Positions 44,584 to 55,649 of a stretch of DNA of 64,000 nt are shown here, in pieces (position 1 is the first letter of the stretch; every line of letters begins with the position of its first letter). Under the pieces are notes generated by a model. That model was given only the letters and a program-made list of their open reading frames with translations, did not search any database and had not been told where the DNA came from. Position numbers and translations under genes: made by a program. The DNA lies in the NCBI GenBank assembly GCA_036362985.1, contig JAYGXS010000002.1:98328116-98392115 (forward strand), in the 5' to 3' direction. Origin of the DNA: Ligula intestinalis. Its lineage: Eukaryota; Platyhelminthes; Cestoda; Diphyllobothriidea; Diphyllobothriidae.

Positions 44584-45584
44584 TGCATACAATAGACGCC
44601 ACAGATCACGCATCATATTGACAAAGGCAATAAAATTGATACTCTCGCTAATCTGTATGAAGTAAGGTTGTGATTCTGGCTATCGTGTAGTCTGCTCTAA
44701 AGTGTGTTCTGTCATGATTAGATGCGGCCTATTTAAAAGAGCTTTGTTGTGACTAACAGCAAACAGTATAAATTGTAATAACTGGCTAATTGTGTAGTAT
44801 GCATTTTTATCATTGATTTTAATTACCATGATAAATTCAAGTATATTTTATGGAAAACTTGCACGGAAAATATATTTCTTGTACTTGTTTCATAGCAAAT
44901 TACGCCTTCTTTAAATTTTATACTCAAATAAAAAGTAGATTTTGGTTAAAGAAAGGTTGCTAATAAAGCAATTTTATTAAAATTCGGATGTTTTTTTTTC
45001 ATAAAACGTCGTATCCGCCAATTTATTAATGCTGCCTTTACTGCACGAAATATGTTCCACATCTATTTCAATATATTATATAAACTATGTGACTTCTTCC
45101 TCAAACAATAAGCGAAAGCGTACTTGTTTAAACTGGATGTACACAGTGAGCAGTGATTAAATCTTGAAGTCGAGCGTAGCGGTCACTAGTTTGGAACATA
45201 ATTCGGCTATTGACCAACAATTTATAACCGAAAGCTATCTTTCATTTGAGAATAAAATTTAGAGAAGGCGTAATTTGCTGACAAACATGCACAAGGAAAA
45301 ATTTTTTTCGTACATGGTTTCCATGAACTATGTTTGCATTTATAAAAGCAGTTAAAATCAATAAAAAAATCCATACTACTTAAAAAGCCAGTTGTTGTAA
45401 TATATGCTTTAGCTTTTAGTCAGAACGAAGCTCACAAAAAGCCCGAATCCTATTATGACCGAATTCATTTCAGAAAAGGGCTACACAATAATAAGCATCA
45501 CAACTTGATTCAAAACCTATTAGCTAGAGTATAAATATTCCACCTATGTCAAAATATTGCGCGATCTGTTGCGTCTACTGTAGG
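44584..45584. mobile_element. Foldback element 2, inverted relative to element 1
   Basis: Arms about 44584-44955 and 45225-45584 match those of element 1. The centre (for example TATTCCACATCTATTTC near 45060) is the reverse complement of element 1's centre (GACGTGGAACCTATTTAATG near 43706). This fixes the opposite orientation. The two copies are 406 bp apart. Confidence 0.72.
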
Positions 45585-48500
45585 TGACATAGCTGATGAA
45601 AGATTAAGGAGTGGGGGATTGAACACAAACTTTAGGTCGTTTATGAAATTCACTAGGTTGGCTTGAGTCGCAAAATGCTGTTTACTAGAATTGAATTCCG
45701 TTCAGGTCAGTAAAATTTGAGAAAATATAGGCAGAAATGGGCGAAATACAACGTTTGTTGATAACAAAGTAATATCCTATGCTATTAAGCACTGTGGAGA
45801 AAAGATTCATATTTGTGCGTGCTGAAGTATAAACAAACCTTCACAAAGAGCAGAAAAAGTTTAATTATATTTGTTTATTACAGCGAAAATTTTGTTTTGT
45901 GTCCATGAAATTGAGATTAGTATACTTACAAGATACAGGACTAGAGTACAGAAAAGCCTAATTAATTGAGTTCAAAATGTTTGCTCTACAAATCTGTTAA
46001 GTTTGGTGCCGTTAGAATAAATAATAAAATAACAAAACGAAAACATGCGTTTTACTATGCCGAAATTAGTAGGCATATTTGACTGTAGATGGCCTCACTC
46101 ATTCTCCCATATGTTTTCTTATTAACCTCGAAAACTTCGTCCATCCGAATTTTGTCAAAATATAGACAGTAATCAGTAAATATCAAAACTTCATACGGAT
46201 AAAATGTAGAGGATTACAATGTTAAAGGATATTGGAGAATATTTTGGGTTACTCTGTTGTCCAAATAAATTCAAAGAAAACTACCCTGCAGTAAAGCATT
46301 GCATTGAAAGAGGATCTGCACAGTTTTTCTCCTCTCAGTTATAGGCAAATCAAAAACCGGTCAAAATATGCCATTATGATCTTGACTTATCTTTGACAAA
46401 CATATCGTTCACAGATTTCGACTTCGATATATCTTACTACAGCACTTTTTAAGGAGTTCTCTCGTTTAAGAAAGTTGTTTAATTAATCCAAGTTGTATTC
46501 ATTTTTGGCTTTTGATTTGAAAATTAATTTTTCTCGACAATGAGTAGACATGGTTGGGCGCTTCAAAAGTCATGACCCACACAGGCAGCTATCAAAGGAG
46601 GAATGTTTAAGAACTCATTATTTAGGTAAATGCTTTTAAGATATTTCTTATTTATAATTTTTCGGTTAAAAAGATAAAACGAAATCGGTAGTTATGGACA
46701 AAAAAATAAAAACCGTGAAATTCGTAAAGTGTTCAGTAGCATTTCCAAAACAGTTTGCTACTTGTCACACTCCAAATCTCGAAACATTTTTTTTTTGAAA
46801 ATGTGACAAACGGAAATTTATTTCAACATGCAAAAGATGGTATGAATTTTATTACAAGTTCAACCATCATCTATATTTGTAGTAAACAGCCAGCCGTCAA
46901 TTGATTTTTATACCACTCAACAGCCGGGATGTGATGTCCATGGAAAATACTTTTGCAATTTTCACGAGACATTGATACAAAGCACGCAAGAATCTTTTCA
47001 TGCATGAAAAGCGGAAATGTGGCCGACGATTCAAAATTTAGAAATAAATGTACCTAAGGGAACTTCATCCATTTGTGACACATTGAGTGCATGTTTAAAT
47101 GTTATTGGAAAACATTTAGTTCATAAAAATTTTGCATGCGTACTTTTTCTGCAAATCTTGTCATCCTTTTCCAATCCCATGCCTTAAACACACTTTTATT
47201 TCACTGTGCACCAGTAAATTGTCATATTGCCATTTCTTAAGTTAGCAGATTTTTTAAAAATAATATTTTTCTATGCCAGTAAATAGTAATTTCACAACCA
47301 GACTCTGAGTTTTTTTGCAAATAGTTCTAACGTTATTGCCATGATAGTTTAGGGGCAAGCCGCGTGTGCTGATTTCCCGCAAAATGAGATTGGCTGCATG
47401 AGATTGGCCACTAACTGTATACATACACATTTATAGCAGAAATGCAATTTAGGCCGATATTTGTGTTACTTGATATAACGTTACTTTTACCGAGCAGTTC
47501 GCTGTTACCGTGCTGAGAATAGCTGCATACAAGTATAGAATGAAACTAACGGCATATGTACAGACATAATGTAGGCCACCATCTTGTCAAACTGCATTTA
47601 ATAACATAATTATTACTTGACCATTGCCGCCCTATATCACTTTCTCTCTAGACCTGTATTAAGGTAAACTAAACCCCATCTGCATTAAAGTCATGGCTTC
47701 TGAGATCGTCTTTAAAATGAGAGCAACCTGCACTTATTTCAAAATCCTGCTTGTACTCTACCATTTAGGGATTGAAAATTATGTCTGGCTATGTAAAATT
47801 TCCTTCCACACTAGATAATTTTATGTTATTTTAACTGGTGCTAACTGTAACGCAAAATACCGATCGAAGTAAGTGCCGTTATTTAAAGTTTAACTGTAGG
47901 CAGGCGTTGTGGATATAATTCGACAAATATGGGTCCTGGGATTCAGCACATTGATCTATGTTTAGTGCTTGCAAAATGTATACAGTATTTGCAGAATACC
48001 GTGCGACTTTGAAATCTTTGGAACAGTTTGATCGTTTATCGAATACCGGTGTAAGTGCATTCAGGAAAACTTCCAAATAATAATGACAATAATTTAGCGT
48101 GTTTAATATTTAGAAGAAGTGTAAAAGGTACTTACTATTTGTGCAGATAAACTACAGTTTTCCCGATAATTCCCAAGTTCCAGAGATGTACAAAATCACT
48201 AAAAATAGTTAAATTTTCTTAACAATTTACGTAACCACTTTTTTATAAATAACAATTTCCTTAGTGAATCTTTTTTTACAGCTAACGAGTAGTGGATAGA
48301 TTTTAATTGAATATCGTCAAATTGCACATATGTTTAACGTTTACATCACACACTTTAAAAAATATATATGTACCGAACACAAAGTTTTGTATATAATATA
48401 TGATATTATATTTGCAAATGTTTTAAACAGCAAACCACAATTTCAAGTGTGCAGAACGTCCGCAAAATAAGTGGGATATTGTCATTACTATGATTAATAA

Positions 48501-49260
48501 AACTTTCTCTTAAAGGTTGCATTTTATAATGTTTTAAGGCTGACACATTTCTGTGTATATTTAATTTTGCCAAGATAAAAACATAATCAAATTGGAAATT
48601 TTTGACAACTTCTGTAACCAACCCGAAGATGTACAACTCAATTTAGCTTAAGGTAGAAGAATTGAATATATGCATTAAGAACTGGTCTGCACTGGCATTT
48701 TGTCCTGCATATCTTTCTATAGGATGGAAGTAGTCGAGAACTCAGGCGCTTCCTTAGGAATAAGCAGGACCACCTTTGATCAACGAACATTAAAATTGTT
48801 TTTCATCTGCACACATCGTCCTTATCTGGATAGCAATAAGGTCACAACTACAAATTCTATTAGAATGCAGTCAGTTCTCACATTAGAAGGCACTGTGTAA
48901 AGTGTCCAACTTCATGACCATTATCCGGAAATTTGGAGTTGAGATATTTCCAAGAAGCAATTTTTGCCCCATTTCTATAGCCCATAGGTAAGCAGTGAAG
49001 ATAATTGATGTTTCTTTCTATAGAAGATCATTAAAAGCCTCCGGCATATTTATACACTCAGTGCTAGGTGTTAAGTTGAACATTAATATTCTTAAAAATA
49101 GTATGCATTATTCTTATTTGTGTATAGGCACCCCCGGTTATTGCAAGAAAAAGACTCTGCATATAGGCAAAATTATATTTTAGAATACAGAACTGGCTCC
49201 AGTCATAAATAACCAACGCGTTACAATATAGACTGAAAATCGACTACGATATATAACGCT
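45585..49260. other. Unassigned AT-rich region
   Basis: No recognised gene. Acceptor-like TTTCTATAG sites occur at 48722, 48976 and 49021; see findings. Confidence 0.35.
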
Positions 49261-49330
49261 GGTGTGGTCACACTCAGCTTCAGATTTGCATAGCCCGTGG
49301 CTCGATCCCGGGCGTTATGGGATCGAAACC
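49261..49330 (+). other. Weak tRNA-like patch
   Basis: GTGGCTCGATCCCGGGCG resembles a T arm with B-box. No convincing D or anticodon arm precedes it. Confidence 0.2.
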
Positions 49331-49799
49331 TCTCTGACCTTACTGCAAGAAGGAAAGTCCCCCTTGCTTTGCATGAACACTTAAGGTCTGCAAAAATACA
49401 AATAAAAAATAGTATGAAGAACAGAATTGTACTTCAAATGTCTAATAATGCAACAAAATGCATAGTTATCTCAAGGCCTTGAAAGTCAAAGTTATTTTTC
49501 TTTAACTTTTACCTTTCTCTCAGAGGCATTCTCTTTTAGATTACTCTAAAAACCAACCTTTTGGACTTTCCGTGCTAATAGGGCAGCTTATGGAACAATC
49601 TTGACTGCGCCCACTGCACCTGTTATGTGGTTGATCGTCTGGCATTTCGGATAACGACATATGCATGGGCGTGGGCGTCTAGCGTGCGAATTTGAGGTAT
49701 TTCGGCCGGCTCTTTCGCCGACTTTCCTGAGTGCACTGGGTCATTTGTTTCCAAAACACTTCAGTTGGCCCTTCCCTACCCTTATGTGTGTTTTTCCCC

Positions 49800-50160
49800 T
49801 TTTTTACAAACGCCTGCTTCTGCGACCAATATATCCCGCTCGAAGAAGCAGGTAAATGATTTTATGCATAAAAAGCAGATCTGTGCCTGCAGTTATTCCT
49901 TTTTCTCTCTGTATAGGATGGGAGTAGTCGATAGCAAAACGTTGGCATCAGCTACTGGTAAGTTGGTTACTTCAGTTTGAATAAGCGCTTTGTTTGGAAT
50001 AAGCTTGACAAGTTCCAATGAACTGGGGCACTGATGAATATTCGCTTCTTCTCGGCTGTTGACACTGCGCGTTTTGATGGCCTTTCAGCCATATTCTTGG
50101 TGATAAATTGAACAAGATACCCATTTTGTCGAAAAAAAGTTCTAGTTCTAGAAGTTATAC
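49800..50160 (-). pseudogene. Penelope-like remnant (linker and GIY-YIG start)
   Basis: The minus strand reads FFRQNGYLVQFITKNMAERP then EKKRIFISAPVHWNLSSLF (50145-50000), matching FRENGYPEKFITKNMA and EKKTLFLKVSFRGD of element B. After frameshifts comes GYIGRRSRR (about 49840-49810), the YIG half of the nuclease motif. Confidence 0.62.
49917..49957 (+). other. Exon-like segment (41 nt) with strong splice sites
   Basis: TTTTTCTCTCTGTATAG acceptor and CTACTG|GTAAGTT donor. In one frame it starts G|ATG and reads MGVVDSKTLASAT. A similar acceptor-plus-ATG segment (GATGGAAGTAGTCGAGAAC) starts at 48723. The product is unknown; it overlaps a Penelope remnant on the other strand. Confidence 0.25.
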
Positions 50161-50999
50161 CTCCGATACCAATTTTAATTATTTTATAGTTCGTCCATAT
50201 CATTATCAACATTAATTAAATAACGGTTCTCTTTTTCGGGATAGCATAGGCCATTTCTACGATATGAGACCACTCCCAATTCGACCAAAAGTAATAGCCA
50301 TTTCTCTCAATACAACCTATTTAAACGTTGCTTTTGCTTACAAAAAACGTTTCGCTGAATTATTTTCACTCAGTGAATCAACTAGTGTTACAAGATATAT
50401 AAAGTAAAGCTTCAAGTCAACTTTCGTCATAATATTTGCATGGTCTTTAACATAATGTGAACCTTCAGCAGATAAGGCTTTCGTTGTATTTCTTTGTTCA
50501 TATGTACTGGCCAGGTGAGAAGTTATATCTGCGAACACATAAGTTGCACTATAAAAATGGTAAATGCATGTCTGTGGTGGTTGATACATGTAAATTGACG
50601 AATAAATCCTACCACACTGGACGTGGTCATATGTACCTTACAGTTTATGTGGGGGATACACTTGAATGTGTGCCTCTGGAGCACAAACGACTTGGCAGTT
50701 TAAAAAAATTATACTTGTTTGCCGAGTAGTAAAACCCAGCTTACGAAAATAAATCACATGCGATTTAACACTTCCCTGAGGTATGCCATTAAAAATGTCA
50801 ATGGCGTACTTTGTAACGTGTCCTATGATAAATAATGACTAGCATAGAGGAAACAATCGCATGCAACTATGCACTTCCGTATGCGGTTGGAATAATTTCT
50901 TCATGTTTTGCGTAGCATCACACAGTCCATGGCACATAGTTGCATAAAAAATTGCCAATAGAGGAGAATATACGAGTTCCAGGCAGCAGTTCCGAAGAA

Positions 51000-51090
51000 G
51001 AAGATACAATCACTGGAACAATGACTTTATTTTCCTGACGTTTCGGATGCCGTCAGGAATCCTTAGTTAAAGGTAATCGTTAACAGGTCT
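51000..51090 (-). repeat. Penelope terminal-repeat fragment with decayed hammerhead-like motif
   Basis: On the minus strand a short hairpin region precedes CCGAAACGTCAGGAAAATAAAG, then TTGTTCCAGTGATTG and TCTTCTTC. This mirrors the 23460-23530 motif and its tail (GAAACGTGAGGCGAATAAAC, TTGTCCCAGTGATCG, TCTTCTTC). The CTGATGA box has become CTAAGGA-like. Confidence 0.55.
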
Positions 51091-51169
51091 GAAAAATGCG
51101 CAGAATGTGTTTAATGTCATGCCAGTTTAAGGGCGATATGCTGCCCTTATTGATAGGCTATTTTTAGAC

Positions 51170-51560
51170 GGTGGGACCCCGCAGATCATGCAGACCACGT
51201 CTATGTGCACATACCCCTTCGATTGCTGCTATGGAGCAGTATTTGCTGGTCACACGTGTCAGCGCATTTTCAAAATAATAAAGCAGCAACACTCAGTATA
51301 GCTGATACACGGTGATCTCAGGAGTATTACCAGCTGTATTCTGGCGCAGATGACCGATTCGCGACATTGGCTGTACCCCAACGAAGCTTTCCGAGTGATC
51401 AAAAATGCTTCGCAAAATGATCAAAAATGCCTGGGTTAACGCCTGCATGAAACAGCAAAATCGACCGCTATCAGACGGACAAAGCTCACGTTGTATGCCC
51501 AAAATAACGTCCTACAATCTTTACAGCTGGCTTCGTGCACAGTCATATAGCAGCATGCTG
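51170..51560 (+). pseudogene. Penelope-like GIY-YIG domain remnant
   Basis: The plus strand reads QTTSMCTYPFDC, then AVFAGHTCQRIFK, CILAQMTDSRHW, PNEAFRVI and TAIRRTKLTLYAQNNVLQS. This is co-linear with element B (QTTSMCIYSFAC, ASYIGRTSRRLSK, SILAHMVDSGH, PNEAFRVI, TAIRLRKPILCAQKNLLQ). GIY-YIG residues are lost and stops are present. An inverted terminal repeat lies just upstream, as at element A. Confidence 0.65.
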
Positions 51561-51976
51561 TCATCCATGCTAGATATGTAAAACAGCACGGAACCATGAA
51601 TTCTCTCGACGAAGTTATGCCAAAAGTCAAAATCGAGTGATCTGAACCCTTCTTAACAACTGCTACGTGTTTCCACATGGTGTTTACCAAAATATGCTTT
51701 ATTTTATTATGTTTCTATTCCAACAGCTTGGAATATTTGTGTTACACAAACCACCGCGACCAAAGGCGCATGAGGAACAGGAGCGAAACAAATGGTCAGA
51801 TGGAAGAGAAGCAAACTGCAAGTTTCAACCACATTGATAAATATATGTCATGCGCAAAAATTGCCCTTAAGGAGGAAGGTATTTGTCAGTGAACCCCGTG
51901 CAAGCATTAAATAAATGGGTTTTCATCACCTGACTATATCAGTATACATTTAAACCTTTACTTTTGCTTTCCCTAG

Positions 51977-52050
51977 ATTAACGCTTGTAAGATGTATAGG
52001 TCCAAGTTTAGCAAGAAGGCACGTGCTTATAAAGAAGGGCATACCCTTAG
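51977..52050 (+). other. Exon-like segment (74 nt) with consensus splice sites
   Basis: TTTTGCTTTCCCTAG acceptor and CTTAG|GTAAGT donor bracket a segment open in frame 1 (INACKMYRSKFSKKARAYKE). Joining it to the exon-like 51727-51878 in that segment's open frame gives a stop, so no gene model was made. Confidence 0.3.
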
Positions 52051-54861
52051 GTAAGTCGAGACGTATCACTTACTGAGACATTAGATTACGTAAAGCGCCT
52101 TAACAACAGTTTTTACGTAGTATTTTCTGAACGAAGCTCTTTTATTAAGTACAGTATATTAGACTGCATACGCCAATAATGCAGCATAAATGTTAACCCA
52201 AACCTAGACAAATTATTACTTTCTAGTATGATAACAATATGTTTTACTAATTGGTTCTTTTTAAAAGCAAACTGTGACCCTTTAATAGTATGACAATAAC
52301 AAACTAACATTACACATACATACGATTCTGTAATAATAGTACAATAATAAACTTAGATAAATGAATATGACGTACTAAGAACTTATGTGACAGTGATAAA
52401 GTAAACTGAGCAAGGCCCAGAATTGATTCCTACCGAAACATTAAGTTTGGGGGGAATAGAATAAACAGTAAAGAAAATTCGTAAAAGCTGCAAAGTGGAA
52501 ATACGTTTGAATTTTTTTAAACGGACCCACTTGGAAAACGTTGTTTCACACGTTAATTGAGGTTTTGCGCATCGATCCTTATCTCGGACTGTACTTACGT
52601 AACGCCGAACGCTTAGTTGATGCGGAAGATCTCGTAGCCACCATGTCCAGTTTTATTTTCAGGAATATTCTGACACATCAATTTTGGTCATCCTTTTTTT
52701 TCGCAAAACGTTGAACAATAATTAACGTTAAAAACATCTACAGATAACTAAATCAACAACACTTCTGAATCAAGTAGAAAAAAATGCCAATATCAGTTAT
52801 ATTCCCACCACCCATTCTAATACCCCACCAATATAACGCTTATAATAGTCGTTTCGTAAGACAAATTACTGAAAATATGTGAGCAGGGAGTGCACTATGA
52901 GATGATTGACTGCCCTAAATGTTAAACAGCTCAAAAATGTTAGGCACTTCTGTACATAACAGCTTAATTAAGAGCCATAACAGGGCGCACAGTGCACCAT
53001 TCGGACCAAAAAGATAGAACTATGCCATGCGCTGCACTATACCGAAAAAAAGCACTTGCGTAGCATCTACGACAATCACTCACCCCCATGGCCGTAGTAT
53101 TAAAAATCAAGAAGACTGGTTGGTGCAGGCCCATACACATGGACTAATACAATCGGGAGAACTCAACATACCATGGGCATGGCAATTGTAATTGCAATGA
53201 ATTTAGCGCTCAGTTTGAAACCTTTCAAGCCTCATACTCTTTAAAGCGCGGAACATACACTCTGCCGATGATCTTCATATATCTTTATCTATTAGCCTGT
53301 GAAAGAGAGTGCGGTGTTATTACTAGCTTGCCCTTTTTTCGCCCTTATGATCAAACACAATTACACTATTCTCATCTGATACAACGAAAGGTGCTTATGT
53401 CTCGTAAATAAATAGTTGATTGTTGGCTGCGTAGAAGCCTGCCCTGTGCAGTAAGTGCAACTCCAGTGAGTTCCTTAAAAAATTTCGTTTACTAAAGAAA
53501 ATATGTTTGCTTAAGAGGTTCTTGCGCCAACATATTTTAACGTTCTGTGCACATTAGTTGCACGCTTTGGTGCAAAACTGGGGGCGAAAAATGTCAAGTT
53601 AATGATGCTTGCGTTTCGTGCGTCAAATGTTTAGGAAAGAAACGCGAGGAAATGCAATAAAGCATTGGCGTTGACACTAAGCGTAAGCTGAGCTCTGTGT
53701 CACATGACTTTATAACAAAAGACGTCGATGCCCTTAAGTTAATGCAGAAAATACTCTTGATTATTTGTTGAGCACATTTAAAATTATGTCTGTTAGCACT
53801 TTTTTGATGAACGTTCACCGTCCATTTGCGGAACACAGATGACCAACTGTCACTTCCCCTTGGACCTTACTGCTCTGCCCAGACTAATGCGTTAGCTGAT
53901 AGTATTGTCGTCAAAGCAAGATAGACATGAGTGATAATTGCTCTCTCATTAGCCGTCATCAGCCAGTCATTCATAGCTCTAAGCGCTGTACCAGCCGATG
54001 TTTGTACACACAAACTTGCTGATTCGAGTTTCAGGCCGCAAACAGCGTGCTTCGAGTCCTTTTCGGCAATCGTATGTGTGCAAAATAATCACATTGGGGG
54101 TGCGTATGAACTCCTTACATTTATTATCCTTTGAGCGTTGCGAATCTGAACAAAAATGTTGATTTACAATGCAAATCATGCAAAAACTTAAACATACGCA
54201 CTTTTTTATCAAACCAATTCATCTAAGAAGGTAGTTCGCATGCCAGTTTCGAAAAGTGGCCTGAGTGAGTTAGTTGAAAGCAGCCAACCATTGCACAATA
54301 GCCACATTGTATGCACATGGGGTAAGGCGTAGTCAGAAGTATTAAATATCGTCTGCCTTTTTAATCGGATTTCTACCAGAAGACCATAGGTTACCGTTTA
54401 ACCAACTTGTGTGCACCTTAACAATAACAGCGGTCAAGACATGCTTGCAGATATATAATTAAACTACACAGCATTACCCTTTGTCTCTAGGACTGAGTGA
54501 AAAACAACTGAGAAACTAACGCATCACCTCACCTCTGAAAGTCATCAATTTGAGCGTTTCTCTTCGTGCGTCCTCAAGCAACGGTGCTTATGACTTCAAA
54601 CATTGAGCACTACTGTTGTCGTTAATATTCAACTAAATGTAGGCCAGGAATAAACAGCCAGAATTCAATGGATATGCTCTCTAAAATGGTGAAAGCGAAA
54701 GCCAATTTGGTAGTGAACGCGCTTCATTAAAACGGATATACAGGACGTTTACTCCTTAGGAAGATCAGCGAACGCACTTGATACCTAAATCGCAAAGAAG
54801 AAAGATCGGTGTACACATATGTACTTATATTTATTCCGATCAACAACCGACAAAACATTGA
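52051..54861. other. Unassigned region
   Basis: AT-rich, with only short frames and no recognised motif. Confidence 0.35.
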
Positions 54862-54932
54862 GCCCGATAGCTCGGTGGTTAGGGCGTTCGCCCCTGACCA
54901 GACTGACACGGGCTCAAAACTCGAGTGTGCTT
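54862..54932 (+). tRNA. tRNA-derived sequence (Val-like D arm), probably a SINE head
   Basis: It begins GCCCGATAGCTCGGTGGTTAG with a clear A-box and GGCGTTCGCC, followed by a B-box-like GGGCTCAAAACTCG. The anticodon stem and acceptor do not pair, so it is not a working tRNA. Confidence 0.45.
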
Positions 54933-55409
54933 TGCCTTGTGATGTAAAAGCATAGCTCGTTCATTTCTGAAGGCAATCAAAGCTCGTCAAAATAGATGCA
55001 TTCCTTCGTAAAAGAGTGAAGCTTATCCTGATCACAAAGAGTGGGTCGGTAGTTCCTTAGCTGAACATCAGAAAGCTGCTGAATGTAGACGAGTGGGGCA
55101 ATTTTCTCAGTACTGTTTGAGGTCATTTATGCATATTCGTCATTCTTTCGAACTATGCGTCACTTCATCCGAATATCCCAGCGGAGTCAAGACTGACATT
55201 TGACAATCGAAAAACGTTTCAACTATTTTAATCAGCCAAAAGTGTACAAGCATAAATAGCCCGCCAGCTTTACTGACCAGCCACACAGTATACGTAAAAT
55301 ATTACTAAGAATTCTTTCGTTTACTTTTAGGACGTCCGTATCGCAATTAAAACCTTCAACGTTTACTTAAAATTTGGACTGCTACTGAATATATAAACAC
55401 GGCCTTAAC

Positions 55410-55643
55410 AGGTAGCCATAATAGAGTGCTGTAAGCTGGCAATTTTGAACGGATTTAACACTAGCATTTCTCTCGTCAACAGCGTCCTTCAAGGAATCGC
55501 GCCACTGAAAGGATATTTTGTCTAAATCAACTTCCAAAACCTTGCTTCTCTCAGCAAGACAATTGACATGCTTCCCAGGTACTAATTTGAGACCCTTGAC
55601 TGGCCCAAGTGTTCTGAACGCCCAATTATATGCTTTAAGCCGT
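55410..55643 (-). CDS. Candidate internal exon, unknown protein
   Basis: The minus strand has a strong acceptor (TTTTCTTTCTTTTCATTAG) followed by a 234-nt open segment reading VPGKHVNCLAERSKVLEVDL and WRDSLKDAVDERNASVKSVQ, then a GTTAAG donor. The charged, helix-like composition looks like protein rather than chance. No family was recognised and no partner exon was found, so it remains hypothetical. Confidence 0.3.
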
Positions 55644-55649
55644 CTAATG

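Noticed and set aside
54862..54932. Functional tRNA gene
   Set aside because: A-box and D arm are good, but the acceptor and anticodon stems do not pair.
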